From positions 84,553 through 148,552 of the forward strand of contig CBFCZV010000001.1 in NCBI GenBank assembly GCA_965602855.1: a DNA stretch of 64,000 nt. The letters run 5' to 3'. Under the pieces are notes generated by a model. It did not search any database and had not been told where the DNA came from. It worked only from the letters and a program-made list of their open reading frames with translations. The DNA is from LH-M37 sp965602855 (lineage in GTDB: Bacteria > Pseudomonadota > Gammaproteobacteria > SZUA-229). A program made the translations under genes and the position numbers. Of the stretch, positions 34,273 to 43,448 are shown one piece after another. The stretch's first letter is position 1. Every line of letters begins with the position of its first letter.

Positions 34273-35154
34273 ATGCAAAGCCTTCACAGTAGCCACATTA
34301 AAAGCCTGCCGCTTCTTCACAAGGGCAAGGTTCGTGATATTTACGACATCGATGACGACCACATGCTGATTGTGACTACTGATCGTATCTCTGCTTTTGA
34401 TGTGGTCATGCCCAATGCGATTACTGGTAAAGGGGGCATTCTTAACGATGTCACCTGTTTCTGGATGAATAAACTGGCTCACATTATTCCCAATCAACTT
34501 AGCAATATGAGACTTGAAGACGTGTTGACTGATGCTAAAGAACGAGCTCAAGTTGAAAACCACGCCATGATTGTGAAAAAGCTCAAAGCTTTGCCAATTG
34601 AGGCGATTGTACGTGGCTACCTTATTGGCTCCGGCTGGAAAGATTATCAGGCAACTGGCTCTGTCTGTGGTATCAAGCTACCAACTGGACTACAACTCGC
34701 TGATAAATTACCCAAAGCTATTTACACGCCCTCTTCCAAAGCTGCAGTAGGGGAACACGATGAGAATATCAACTTCTCTCAAACCGAAGCACTTGTCGGT
34801 AAAGATATAGCAGAACAAATTCGTGACGTTAGCCTGTTACTCTATAAACAGGCTTCTTCTCACGCACTAGAACGTGGAATTATTATTGCTGATACCAAAT
34901 TTGAATTTGGTCTGGATAAGAACGGCACCCTCACTTTAATCGATGAAGTATTAACTCCCGACTCTTCTCGCTTCTGGCCATCCGAGCAGTACCAGCCCGG
35001 TATCAGCCCACCAAGTTTTGACAAACAATTCGTACGTGACTACCTGGAAACCCTGGACTGGAACAAGACAGCACCGGGGCCAACGTTGCCTGATAACGTG
35101 ATTCAGAAGACCTCTGAAAAATATCAGCAGGCCAAACAACTGCTCACCCAGTAA
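34273..35154 (+). CDS. purC: SAICAR synthetase (purine biosynthesis)
   Basis: A 293-residue phosphoribosylaminoimidazole-succinocarboxamide synthase, which joins aspartate to CAIR with ATP. Family motifs are GKVRDIYDIDDDHMLIVTTD, SAFDVVM, RGYLIGSGWKDYQATGSV, GIIIADTKFEFG and DEVLTPDSSRFWP. The length matches the longer (yeast-like) PurC form used by many gammaproteobacteria rather than the 237-residue E. coli form. bioD follows after 5 bp. Confidence 0.96.
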   Translation: MQSLHSSHIKSLPLLHKGKVRDIYDIDDDHMLIVTTDRISAFDVVMPNAITGKGGILNDVTCFWMNKLAHIIPNQLSNMRLEDVLTDAKERAQVENHAMIVKKLKALPIEAIVRGYLIGSGWKDYQATGSVCGIKLPTGLQLADKLPKAIYTPSSKAAVGEHDENINFSQTEALVGKDIAEQIRDVSLLLYKQASSHALERGIIIADTKFEFGLDKNGTLTLIDEVLTPDSSRFWPSEQYQPGISPPSFDKQFVRDYLETLDWNKTAPGPTLPDNVIQKTSEKYQQAKQLLTQ

Positions 35155-35159
35155 AAATC

Positions 35160-35822
35160 ATGCGCGGTGTTTTTGTCACAGGCACAGATACGGACGTTGG
35201 CAAAACTTATGTTGCTACCTTGCTGGCAGCGCAATTAGTCAAAAACAGCATCAAGGTTATTCCCAAAAAACCCATTGAGTCTGGCTGTCAAAATAAGGAT
35301 GGCAAACTCATTCCTGCTGATGCCTCATCACTTAAAAAAGCTTCTGCTTATGAGGGTGATTTATCTGATGTCTGTGCTTACCGATTTGAGGCTGCACTGT
35401 CACCGGTACGCGCAGCCCGTATGGATCACCAAAAAATCACTATCGAACAATTAGATCAGGCCTGTAAATACACAGGTGATGGCTTTGTCCTGGTAGAAGG
35501 TGCTGGTGGATTTTATTCACCACTGGCTGATGATGGTCTTAATGCAGATTTGGCTGAAGCGCTTAAGTTTCCGGTACTGCTGGTTGCTAATGACAGGCTT
35601 GGATGTATCAATCAGATTTTGCTCACGGCTGAAGCGATTTCAAATCGAGGGCTTAAGCTTGCGGCGGTGGCTCTTAACGCTAAAGACCAGCAATCTAATT
35701 TGGATATGAATAACGCAGAGGATTTGCGTGAATTTATTGATGCGCCTGTCTATACGATTGCACACGAACAGAACAATGATAAAACGATTAAAGACTTGAG
35801 CAATTATTTACAATCGCTATAA
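35160..35822 (+). CDS. bioD: Dethiobiotin synthetase
   Basis: A 220-residue BioD that closes the ureido ring of dethiobiotin from DAPA, CO2 and ATP. The P-loop is GTDTDVGKTY (residues 7-16). Conserved stretches include PKKPIESGC, LVEGAGGFYSPL and LLVANDRLGCINQ. In the common form the P-loop neighbourhood reads KP[IV]xSG, matched here. It shares a transcript with purC, although the pathways are unrelated, and ends at the terminator at 35826-35856. Confidence 0.94.
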   Translation: MRGVFVTGTDTDVGKTYVATLLAAQLVKNSIKVIPKKPIESGCQNKDGKLIPADASSLKKASAYEGDLSDVCAYRFEAALSPVRAARMDHQKITIEQLDQACKYTGDGFVLVEGAGGFYSPLADDGLNADLAEALKFPVLLVANDRLGCINQILLTAEAISNRGLKLAAVALNAKDQQSNLDMNNAEDLREFIDAPVYTIAHEQNNDKTIKDLSNYLQSL

Positions 35823-35825
35823 ACA

Positions 35826-35856
35826 AAAAGGCCACGAGCATCGCTCATGGCCTTTT
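35826..35856. terminator. Bidirectional terminator between bioD and FKBP gene
   Basis: AAAAGGCCACGAGC (35826-35839) and GCTCATGGCCTTTT (35843-35856) make a 14-base stem with one mismatch and a three-base loop. A-run and T-run on the two sides allow termination in both directions, fitting the convergent genes. Confidence 0.88.
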
Positions 35857-35879
35857 CTTATCTCGCAAGATTAAAAATC

Positions 35880-36209
35880 TTAACTTACAGAGATCAACTC
35901 CACTTTGAATACCAGTGTCGCATTCGGTGGAATAACACCACCGGCACCAGCAGCACCATAACCCATTCCGGGTGGAATCGTCAGTTTACGTGTACCACCA
36001 ACTTTCATGCCAGCAACGCCCTGATCCCAGCCCTGAATTACCTGACCGCCACCCAGTTTAAAATTAAAGGTTTGTTCGCGATCAAGACTTGAATCGAACT
36101 TGGCACCATCGGTTAACCAGCCTGTGTAATGAACTTCTACGTTCATACCTGCAACGGCTTCATCACCTTCACCAACAACCTGATCTTCAATTTGTAATTC
36201 TTCAGACAT
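35880..36209 (-). CDS. FKBP-type peptidyl-prolyl isomerase
   Basis: A 109-residue single FKBP domain without signal peptide, so a cytoplasmic prolyl isomerase. Family motifs are VEVHYTGWLTDGAKFDSSLD, GGGQVIQGWDQGVAGMKVGG and IPPGMGYGAAGAGGVIPPNA, with the aromatic and charged active-site residues intact. It lies downstream of fba on the same strand, beyond a hairpin, and may be transcribed by read-through. AGGAGA precedes its ATG. Confidence 0.93.
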   Translation of the reverse strand: MSEELQIEDQVVGEGDEAVAGMNVEVHYTGWLTDGAKFDSSLDREQTFNFKLGGGQVIQGWDQGVAGMKVGGTRKLTIPPGMGYGAAGAGGVIPPNATLVFKVELISVS

Positions 36210-36239
36210 GTTTGTCTCCTATCTAATTCTTAAAATGCA

Positions 36240-36263
36240 AAAAGGGGAACTCCGTCCCCTTTT
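36240..36263 (-). terminator. Terminator after fba
   Basis: AAAAGGGGA (36240-36248) and TCCCCTTTT (36255-36263) form a nine-base stem with a six-base loop. On the minus strand it lies 22 bp past the fba stop and continues into a T-run, so it ends the carbon-metabolism transcript. Confidence 0.8.
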
Positions 36264-36284
36264 GCTTAAGCTTATAATTTCAGC

Positions 36285-37322
36285 TTATTTGTAAAAATCA
36301 ATCATAGCTTCAAGAGAAACAGGTTTGATTTTTGATGCATTGCCCGCTGCACCGAATGCTTCGAAACGTGCTTTACAGATTTCTTTCATTGCATTCGTAG
36401 CTTCTTTATAGAATTTACGTGGGTCAAAGTTAGATGTGTTTTCTGACATATGACGACGAATTGAGCCAGTAGATGCCATACGTAAATCAGTATCGATGTT
36501 AACTTTACGAACACCAGATTTAATACCTTTAACAATTTCTTCAACAGGTACGCCGTAAGTCTGTTTCATTTCACCACCGAAGTCGTTGATGATTTTCAAC
36601 CATTCCTGAGGCACTGAAGATGAACCGTGCATTACCAGATGAGTGTTAGGTAGTTTTGCATGAATTTCTTCAATGCGGTCAATACGTAAAACTTCGCCAG
36701 TGGGTTCTTGAGTAAATTTGTAAGCACCGTGTGAAGTACCGATAGCAATGGCCAATGCGTCTACATTAGTTTGGTCTACAAAATCAGCAGCCTCTTGAAC
36801 ACCTGTTAGCAACTGCTCCATATCCAGCTTACCTTCAGCACCGTGACCGTCTTCTTCGCCCATTTCGCCAGTTTCTAAAGAACCCAGACAACCCAGTTCG
36901 CCTTCAACAGAAACACCACCAGAATGAGCCATTTTCACAACTTCTTTTGTTGTATTAACGTTGTACTCAAAGCTTGAAGGGGTTTTCATGTCAGCTTCTA
37001 ATGAACCGTCCATCATTACTGATGAAAAACCAGACTGAATAGAACGCAAGCAAACTGCTGGCTCTGAACCGTGATCCTGATGCATTACAACTGGGATATG
37101 CGGGTACATTTCAATCGCAGCAGAAATCAGGTGACGCAGGAATGGTTCGCCTGCATATGAACGTGCGCCTGCAGAACCCTGCATGATAACAGGACTATTA
37201 GCTTCATCAGCAGCTTGCATGATAGCTTGCACCTGTTCCATATTATTCACATTAAAAGCGGGCATGCCGTAATCGTTTTCTGCGGCATGGTCGAGTAATT
37301 GGCGTAATGAAATTAAAGCCAT
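36285..37322 (-). CDS. fba: Class II fructose-bisphosphate aldolase, Calvin-cycle subtype
   Basis: A 345-residue zinc-dependent aldolase that joins dihydroxyacetone phosphate with glyceraldehyde 3-phosphate, or with erythrose 4-phosphate to sedoheptulose bisphosphate. Zinc ligands are in VMHQDHGS, GELGCLG with EEDGHGAEG, and LVMHGSSS. The GELGCLGSLETGEMGEEDGH stretch and overall length fit the CbbA-like group of autotrophs. It is the last gene of the block tkt-gap-pgk-pyk-fba. A strong Shine-Dalgarno (GGAGG) precedes its ATG. Confidence 0.95.
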   Translation of the reverse strand: MALISLRQLLDHAAENDYGMPAFNVNNMEQVQAIMQAADEANSPVIMQGSAGARSYAGEPFLRHLISAAIEMYPHIPVVMHQDHGSEPAVCLRSIQSGFSSVMMDGSLEADMKTPSSFEYNVNTTKEVVKMAHSGGVSVEGELGCLGSLETGEMGEEDGHGAEGKLDMEQLLTGVQEAADFVDQTNVDALAIAIGTSHGAYKFTQEPTGEVLRIDRIEEIHAKLPNTHLVMHGSSSVPQEWLKIINDFGGEMKQTYGVPVEEIVKGIKSGVRKVNIDTDLRMASTGSIRRHMSENTSNFDPRKFYKEATNAMKEICKARFEAFGAAGNASKIKPVSLEAMIDFYK

Positions 37323-37346
37323 GGTTATAACCTCCTAAATTAAAAA

Positions 37347-38792
37347 TTAATTTTTTGAAACACGCACGTCACCAATAGTTACAATTTTCATTGCATTGGT
37401 ACCGCCCGCCTCTTCACCCAGGAAATCACCCCGAGTGATAATGATTTGATCATCTTTTTCTACAATACCTTTTTCACACAATAGAGATGCTACCTTGGAG
37501 CTAATATTGTATTTGCCGATCCGTTCAAAATCTATACTAAGCGGATATACGCCTCTATATAAACTAACCTTTCGTCGGGTCTTTTCTAACGGTGACAATG
37601 CATAAATCGGAATACCCGAACTAATTCGTGACATCCACAATACGGTTGAACCAGACTCGGTCAATGCACCAATCGCATCTACATCCAGATGGTTCGCCGT
37701 GTACATCGTCGCCATCGCAATAGCTTCATCTACTCGATCAAACATCAGGTGCGAACGATGATCTGACTTCATCACTCTTGGGTGCTGCTCCGCAGATTCA
37801 CAAATTCGGCTCATTGCATGCACGACTTTAACTGGATAATTGCCTGCTGCCGTTTCACCTGAAAGCATCACCGCATCAGTTCCATCATGTACTGCATTGG
37901 CAACATCAAAAACTTCTGCTCGTGTTGGAATTGGGTTTTCAATCATCGACTCCATCATCTGTGTTGCAGTAATTACAACAGTATCCATAGCTCGCGCACG
38001 ACTAATCATATCTTTCTGAATAGCGGGCAATTCTGCATCACCAACTTCAACACCCAGATCACCACGCGCAACCATAATCGCATCAGAAGCTTCAATAATT
38101 TCATCAATAACTTCTAGCGCTTCCGCCCTTTCTACTTTCGCAACTATTCCGCCATAACCACCAGCATCGCGTAACAGCTTACGCGCTTCAATGACATCTG
38201 TTGCACTACTAACAAATGAGATTGCTACATAGTCAGCCTGTATATCAGCAGCTGCTTTAATATCTTCTCTGTCCTTGTCAGTTAAAGCCGGTGCAGATAA
38301 ACCACCGCCTAACAGGTTAATGCCCTTTTTGTCTGATAGTGGACCAGTCTGTGTTATCACACAATGAATCTTCGAGCCTTCTACACTCTCAACATCCATA
38401 GTCATACGACCATCATCTAGCAACAATGTGTTACCTGGCTTAACGTCTTCTACAAGACTCTTGTAGGTAATACCCACAGCATTTTTAGTACCTGCCAGAG
38501 GATCCATATCTGCATCAAGAGTAAATTTATCACCCTTAACCAGATTTACTTTTTTATCAGTAAAACGTTCAGTACGTATTTTTGGCCCCTGCATATCTGC
38601 CAACACACCAATAACTCGTCCTAACCTTTCCGCACTTTCACGCACCATTTCTGCGCGCTTTTTCTGCTCCTCATGTGAACCATGAGAAAAATTTAATCGA
38701 ACAACGTCAACACCGGCGCGTACCAGATCATCGATGATATCAATATCATCTGTAGCCGGGCCCAGTGTTGCAACTATTTTTGTTCTGCGCAT
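37347..38792 (-). CDS. pyk: Pyruvate kinase
   Basis: A 481-residue pyruvate kinase converting phosphoenolpyruvate and ADP to pyruvate and ATP. Catalytic motifs are RLNFSHGSHEEQ, GPKIRTERF, the MVARGDLGVEVG magnesium site and ITATQMMESM. The C-terminal allosteric domain is present. It lies 24 bp upstream of fba and 51 bp downstream of pgk, a gene set found in autotrophic gammaproteobacteria, where it balances glycolytic and Calvin-cycle flow. Confidence 0.95.
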   Translation of the reverse strand: MRRTKIVATLGPATDDIDIIDDLVRAGVDVVRLNFSHGSHEEQKKRAEMVRESAERLGRVIGVLADMQGPKIRTERFTDKKVNLVKGDKFTLDADMDPLAGTKNAVGITYKSLVEDVKPGNTLLLDDGRMTMDVESVEGSKIHCVITQTGPLSDKKGINLLGGGLSAPALTDKDREDIKAAADIQADYVAISFVSSATDVIEARKLLRDAGGYGGIVAKVERAEALEVIDEIIEASDAIMVARGDLGVEVGDAELPAIQKDMISRARAMDTVVITATQMMESMIENPIPTRAEVFDVANAVHDGTDAVMLSGETAAGNYPVKVVHAMSRICESAEQHPRVMKSDHRSHLMFDRVDEAIAMATMYTANHLDVDAIGALTESGSTVLWMSRISSGIPIYALSPLEKTRRKVSLYRGVYPLSIDFERIGKYNISSKVASLLCEKGIVEKDDQIIITRGDFLGEEAGGTNAMKIVTIGDVRVSKN

Positions 38793-38809
38793 TATTACCT
38801 CTTAAAATA

Positions 38810-38836
38810 AATACGGAACACTGTGTGCTCCGTATT
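38810..38836 (-). terminator. Hairpin between pgk and pyk
   Basis: AATACGGA (38810-38817) and TCCGTATT (38829-38836) form an eight-base stem with an inner ACAC/GTGT extension. On the minus strand it follows the pgk stop and leads into a T-rich stretch before pyk. It may be a partial terminator that lowers pyk-fba expression relative to pgk. Confidence 0.55.
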
Positions 38837-38843
38837 CTGCGTT

Positions 38844-40028
38844 TTATTTTTTCGCTGCTTGCGCTTCTAGCATTGCAACGGCTGGCAAAGTTTTACCTTC
38901 AAGATATTCCAGGAAGGCACCGCCGGCAGTTGAGATGTATGTCACTTTGTCATAAATATCGTACTTCTGAATTGCCGCGATAGTGTCACCACCACCCGCA
39001 AGACTGAAGCCAGGTGAATTAGCAATCGCCATTGAAACAGTCTTGGTGCCTTCACCAAACTGATCAAACTCAAATACGCCAACAGGGCCGTTCCAGATGA
39101 TAGTGCCAGCTTTAGCAATAATATCTGCCAGTACTTTTGCAGAATCAGGGCCAACATCGAAAATCATATCGTCATCTGAAACTTCACTCGCATCCTTTAA
39201 AGTTGCTTCTGCTGTTTCAGAAAATTCTTTGGCACAAACTACATCAGTTGCGATAGGAATACTCGCACCGCGAGCTTCCATTTTCGTAATCAGGGTTTTA
39301 GCTGTTTCAACCAGATCTGCCTCATACAACGACTTGCCAACATTGTGTCCCATAGCCGCCAAAAATGTATTCGCGATACCACCACCGACAACCATCTGAT
39401 CTACTTTTTCAGATAAAGCTTCAAGTACGGTCAGCTTAGTTGAAACTTTAGAACCACCAACAATCGCCACCATAGGACGAGCTGGCTCAGCCAGTGCTTT
39501 AGCCAGGCTGTCTAACTCACTGGAAAGCAACAAACCTGCACATGCAACTGGTGCTTCAACACCAACACCATGAGTCGAAGCCTGTGCACGATGCGCAGTA
39601 CCAAATGCATCCATAACAAAGATGTCACACAGTGAAGCATATTTTTTAGATAGAGCTTCGTCGTCTTTCTTCTCACCCGCATTGAAACGAACGTTTTCAA
39701 GAAGAACAACTTCGCCACCCGCAACTTCTGGCGCGTTATCAAGATAATCCTTAATCAAACGAACATCTTTACCCAGCTTGTCAGCCATGACATCAGCAAT
39801 CGGAGCCATTGAATTTTCTTCGTCAACCTTACCTTCTTCAGGACGACCGCGGTGAGACATCACCATAACTTTAGCGCCTGCATTTGCACACAGCGCAATG
39901 GTTGGCATTGATGCAGTAATACGCGCATCCGATGTCACTTTGCCATCTTTAACTGGCACGTTAAGGTCAGCACGAATCAATATGCGTTTTCCCGCAAGAT
40001 CAAGATCAGTCAATTTAATGAAAGACAT
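38844..40028 (-). CDS. pgk: Phosphoglycerate kinase
   Basis: A 394-residue PGK that phosphorylates 3-phosphoglycerate in the reductive direction of the Calvin cycle (and the reverse in glycolysis). Motifs include RADLNVPVKDGKV, MSHRGRPEEGK, GGSKVSTKLTVLEAL and the nucleotide site STAGGAFLEYLEGK. It is preceded by gap after a 175-bp gap with two hairpins. AGGAG stands before the ATG. Confidence 0.97.
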   Translation of the reverse strand: MSFIKLTDLDLAGKRILIRADLNVPVKDGKVTSDARITASMPTIALCANAGAKVMVMSHRGRPEEGKVDEENSMAPIADVMADKLGKDVRLIKDYLDNAPEVAGGEVVLLENVRFNAGEKKDDEALSKKYASLCDIFVMDAFGTAHRAQASTHGVGVEAPVACAGLLLSSELDSLAKALAEPARPMVAIVGGSKVSTKLTVLEALSEKVDQMVVGGGIANTFLAAMGHNVGKSLYEADLVETAKTLITKMEARGASIPIATDVVCAKEFSETAEATLKDASEVSDDDMIFDVGPDSAKVLADIIAKAGTIIWNGPVGVFEFDQFGEGTKTVSMAIANSPGFSLAGGGDTIAAIQKYDIYDKVTYISTAGGAFLEYLEGKTLPAVAMLEAQAAKK

Positions 40029-40117
40029 GTTTAACTCCTAAAATTCTATAAATTTAAAAATTGTTTGTTAAATTTCTTAACTTAACAAAAAACTCTCAAA
40101 ACCCGATTTCTTATAAA

Positions 40118-40147
40118 TTAACCAGCCCGGTGATCCGGGCTGGTTAA
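40118..40147 (-). terminator. Hairpin downstream of gap, distal
   Basis: TTAACCAGCCCGG (40118-40130) and CCGGGCTGGTTAA (40135-40147) form a perfect 13-base stem with a four-base loop. There is no long T-run. It is one of two strong hairpins in the gap-pgk interval and may protect the gap mRNA end or attenuate read-through. Confidence 0.65.
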
Positions 40148-40167
40148 AACATTCTCTTTATAAACAA

Positions 40168-40195
40168 AATCCTTTCCCGCTAGCGGGAAAGGATT
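40168..40195 (-). terminator. Perfect palindromic hairpin just after gap
   Basis: AATCCTTTCCCGCT (40168-40181) and AGCGGGAAAGGATT (40182-40195) make a perfect 28-bp palindrome starting 9 bp past the gap stop codon. On the minus strand a TTTTG stretch follows. It is likely a terminator or mRNA-stabilising hairpin that lets gap be expressed more than the downstream genes. Confidence 0.65.
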
Positions 40196-40203
40196 AGCTT
40201 ATT

Positions 40204-41208
40204 TTAGTTGGCAGCTACGTGCTCAACAAAACGCATCATGTTACATGTGTAACCGTACTCGTTGTCATACCATGAAACAACTTTCACGAATGTACCGTCA
40301 AGAGCAATACCTGCTTCTGCATCAAAGATTGATGAGAAACCAACACCACGGAAATCAGTTGAAACAACTTTTTCGTCTGTGTAACCCAGTGTACGGCTCA
40401 TGTCGCCAGACTCTGAAGCAGCCTTCATTGCTTTACAGATATCTTCGTAAGCAACGTCTTTATCTAACTCAACAGTCAAATCAACAACAGATACGTCTGA
40501 AGTAGGTACGCGGAAAGCCATACCAGTCAGTTTGCCATTCAGCTCAGGAAGCACAACGCCTACAGCTTTAGCAGCACCAGTTGATGAAGGAATGATATTT
40601 TCTAAAATACCACGACCACCGCGCCAGTCTTTCATTGAAGGACCATCTACAGTTTTTTGAGTTGCAGTTGCAGCATGAACTGTCGTCATAAGACCTCGCT
40701 TGATGCCCCAGTTATCATTTAATACTTTAGCTATTGGAGCTAGGCAGTTAGTAGTACAAGATGCTGCTGAAACAATTTTTTCGCCTTTGTATTCATTATG
40801 GTTAACGCCATATACGAACATTGGGCCACCATCTTTACAAGGTGCAGACTGTACAACTTTACCAGCGCCTGCATCGATGTGTTTCTGACAGCTTTCTTCA
40901 GTCAGGAAGAAACCAGTACAATCGATAACGATGTCAGCTTTTACGTCGCCCCATTTAAGATCAGATGGATCACGCTCAGCAGTCAAACGGATTTTCTTAC
41001 CGTTAACGATCATTGCGCCTTCTTCATAAGAAACTTCACCATCGAAACGACCGTGAACTGAATCATACTTCAGCATGTAAGCAAGGTAGTCAGCGTCCAG
41101 CAAATCGTTAATACCTACGATTTCGATGTCGTTGAATTCTTGATAAACAGCACGGAATACCATGCGACCAATACGGCCAAAACCGTTAATACCGACTTTT
41201 ACAGTCAT
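40204..41208 (-). CDS. gap: Glyceraldehyde-3-phosphate dehydrogenase
   Basis: A 334-residue type I GAPDH. The NAD(P)-binding start is GINGFGRIGRMVFRA and the catalytic cysteine is in SAASCTTNCLAP. The coenzyme-selectivity region reads GINDLLDADYLAYMLKYD, with D at the position typical of NAD-preferring enzymes, although Calvin-cycle homologues of this type can use either. It lies between tkt and pgk. AGGAG is not seen, but GGAGAG precedes the ATG. Confidence 0.97.
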   Translation of the reverse strand: MTVKVGINGFGRIGRMVFRAVYQEFNDIEIVGINDLLDADYLAYMLKYDSVHGRFDGEVSYEEGAMIVNGKKIRLTAERDPSDLKWGDVKADIVIDCTGFFLTEESCQKHIDAGAGKVVQSAPCKDGGPMFVYGVNHNEYKGEKIVSAASCTTNCLAPIAKVLNDNWGIKRGLMTTVHAATATQKTVDGPSMKDWRGGRGILENIIPSSTGAAKAVGVVLPELNGKLTGMAFRVPTSDVSVVDLTVELDKDVAYEDICKAMKAASESGDMSRTLGYTDEKVVSTDFRGVGFSSIFDAEAGIALDGTFVKVVSWYDNEYGYTCNMMRFVEHVAAN

Positions 41209-41256
41209 AATAAACTCTCCAATATTTTCTAATAATTAATAGTTAAAAATGAATTC

Positions 41257-43230
41257 TTACAGTACTGATTCAACAGTCTTCACAACGTTTTCAACGGTGA
41301 AGCCAAATTCTTTGAACAGTTGATCAGCAGGCGCAGACTCACCGAAGTGGTCGATACCAACAACAGCATCAGCGTACTTGTACCATGCATCAGTTACCGC
41401 AGCTTCAACAGCAACAGTAGGAACGCCTTTGATCAGTACTGAAGCTTTATATGCATCATCCTGTGCTTCAAACAAATTAGTTGAAGGCATAGATACAACA
41501 CGAACCTTCTTACCAGATAGTGCTTCAGCCGCGCCTGTTGCCAGTGCAACTTCAGAACCTGTACCAATGATGATTGCATCAGGTGTACCGTCACAATCTT
41601 TAAGAATGTAACCGCCCTTAGCGATATCAGCAATCTGTGCATCAGTGCGCTCGTTATGTGGCAGACCCTGACGTGAGAAGATCAATGTAGAAGGACCTGT
41701 TTTACGCTCAATAGCTTGCTGCCAACATACAGCAGACTCAACTGCATCACATGGACGCCATACAGCCATGTTAGGAATCATACGTAGTGTAGGAATCTGC
41801 TCGATAGGCTGATGAGTAGGACCATCTTCACCCAGACCGATTGAGTCATGAGAGAAAACAAAGATGCTTTGAATTTTCATCAGAGCAGCCATACGCAATG
41901 CGTTACGTGCGTACTCAGAGAACATCAGGAAGGTTGCACCGAATGGCAATAGACCGCCGTGCAAAGTCATACCATTCATGATTGCAGACATACCGAATTC
42001 ACGTACACCGTAGTTCAGGTAGTTAGCTTCTTCGTTGTTGATCATTGGTTTGTAACCAGACCATTCGGTCAGATTTGAACAACCCAGATCAGCAGAACCA
42101 CCAAACATTTCAGGAACCATTGGTGAGTATGCTTCGATAGCCGCTAGTGAAGCCTGACGTGTAGCAGGACTTTTTGCATCAGCATTAACAGATGCGATGT
42201 ATTCAGCAGATTTAGCCGCCCAGTCAGCAGGCAGATCGCCAGCCATACGACGCTCATATTCAGCAGCCAGTTCTGGATGCGCTGCTTTATAAGCTGCAAA
42301 TTTATCATTCCATGCCGCTTCAGCTTTAGCGCCTTTATCTTTACCATCCCAACCAGCGTATACATCAGCAGGAACTTCAAATGCAGCGTGATCCCAACCT
42401 AAAGCCGCTTTAGTCAGGTTAATTTCTTCTTCACCTAATGGTGCACCGTGACAGGCGTGTGAACCAGCCTTGTTTGGTGAACCAAAACCAATGGTTGTTT
42501 TACAACAAATCATGGTGGGTTTGCCTGTCACTGCTTTCGCATCGTCGATGGCTTTTTGCAGCGCATCAGCATCGTGACCATCTACGTCAGCAATTACATG
42601 CCAGCCGTAAGACTCGAAACGTTTTGGTGTGTCGTCAGTGAACCAGCCTTCAACGTGACCATCGATAGAAATACCGTTGTCATCCCAGAATGCGATCAGT
42701 TTGCCCAGGCCTAAAGTACCAGCCAGCGAACATGCTTCGTGAGAGATGCCTTCCATCAAACAACCATCGCCTAAGAAAACGAATGTATTGTGATCAACGA
42801 TGTCATGACCTTTCTGGTTGAACTGGCCAGCCAATGCTTTTTCAGCAATTGCCATACCAACACCATTGGTAATACCCTGGCCTAAAGGACCCGTAGTCGT
42901 TTCAACGCCTGGTGCATAACCGTACTCAGGATGACCCGGAGTTTTAGAATGCAGCTGACGGAAATTTTTCAGATCGTCGATAGACAGATCGTAACCAGTC
43001 AGATGTAATAGTGAATAGATCAGCATTGAGCCATGACCGTTAGACAGGATGAAACGGTCGCGGTTGCTCCAGTTAGGATTAGCTGGATTGTGGCTCATGT
43101 TGTTGTTCCACAATACTTCAGCGATGTCAGCCATACCCATAGGGGCTCCAGGATGTCCTGAATTAGCTTGTTGTACTGCATCCATACTTAGTGCGCGTAC
43201 GGCGTTTGCAAGGTCTTTACGTGAAGACAT
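41257..43230 (-). CDS. tkt: Transketolase
   Basis: A 657-residue thiamine-diphosphate enzyme that moves two-carbon units between sugar phosphates, regenerating pentoses in the Calvin cycle. Motifs include QQANSGHPGAPMGMAD, the ThDP motif GDGCLMEGISHEA with a GxWDDNGIS-like continuation, and THDSIGLGEDGPTHQPIEQ. It is the first gene of the block and its CCGGAGAG ribosome site is well placed. The 218-bp region upstream has no gene. Confidence 0.97.
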   Translation of the reverse strand: MSSRKDLANAVRALSMDAVQQANSGHPGAPMGMADIAEVLWNNNMSHNPANPNWSNRDRFILSNGHGSMLIYSLLHLTGYDLSIDDLKNFRQLHSKTPGHPEYGYAPGVETTTGPLGQGITNGVGMAIAEKALAGQFNQKGHDIVDHNTFVFLGDGCLMEGISHEACSLAGTLGLGKLIAFWDDNGISIDGHVEGWFTDDTPKRFESYGWHVIADVDGHDADALQKAIDDAKAVTGKPTMICCKTTIGFGSPNKAGSHACHGAPLGEEEINLTKAALGWDHAAFEVPADVYAGWDGKDKGAKAEAAWNDKFAAYKAAHPELAAEYERRMAGDLPADWAAKSAEYIASVNADAKSPATRQASLAAIEAYSPMVPEMFGGSADLGCSNLTEWSGYKPMINNEEANYLNYGVREFGMSAIMNGMTLHGGLLPFGATFLMFSEYARNALRMAALMKIQSIFVFSHDSIGLGEDGPTHQPIEQIPTLRMIPNMAVWRPCDAVESAVCWQQAIERKTGPSTLIFSRQGLPHNERTDAQIADIAKGGYILKDCDGTPDAIIIGTGSEVALATGAAEALSGKKVRVVSMPSTNLFEAQDDAYKASVLIKGVPTVAVEAAVTDAWYKYADAVVGIDHFGESAPADQLFKEFGFTVENVVKTVESVL

Positions 43231-43448
43231 AATGCTCTCCGGTTAAGTTTTAATAACTGTTGAGTCACCACAAGCAGGCTTGTATCAACCTCTTGAAGCA
43301 ACGAAAATTCTTTACTATATCAATGACTTGAATGCATTATTGAGCTACAGCTCAGATCCGCTTCCAGCCAAGGAAAGCCGCGTATTTTCCCCTATATCAC
43401 CCCAATGGGCAAGTTAGAGCTTTTTATGGCGCCATGCAGAAAAAACTA

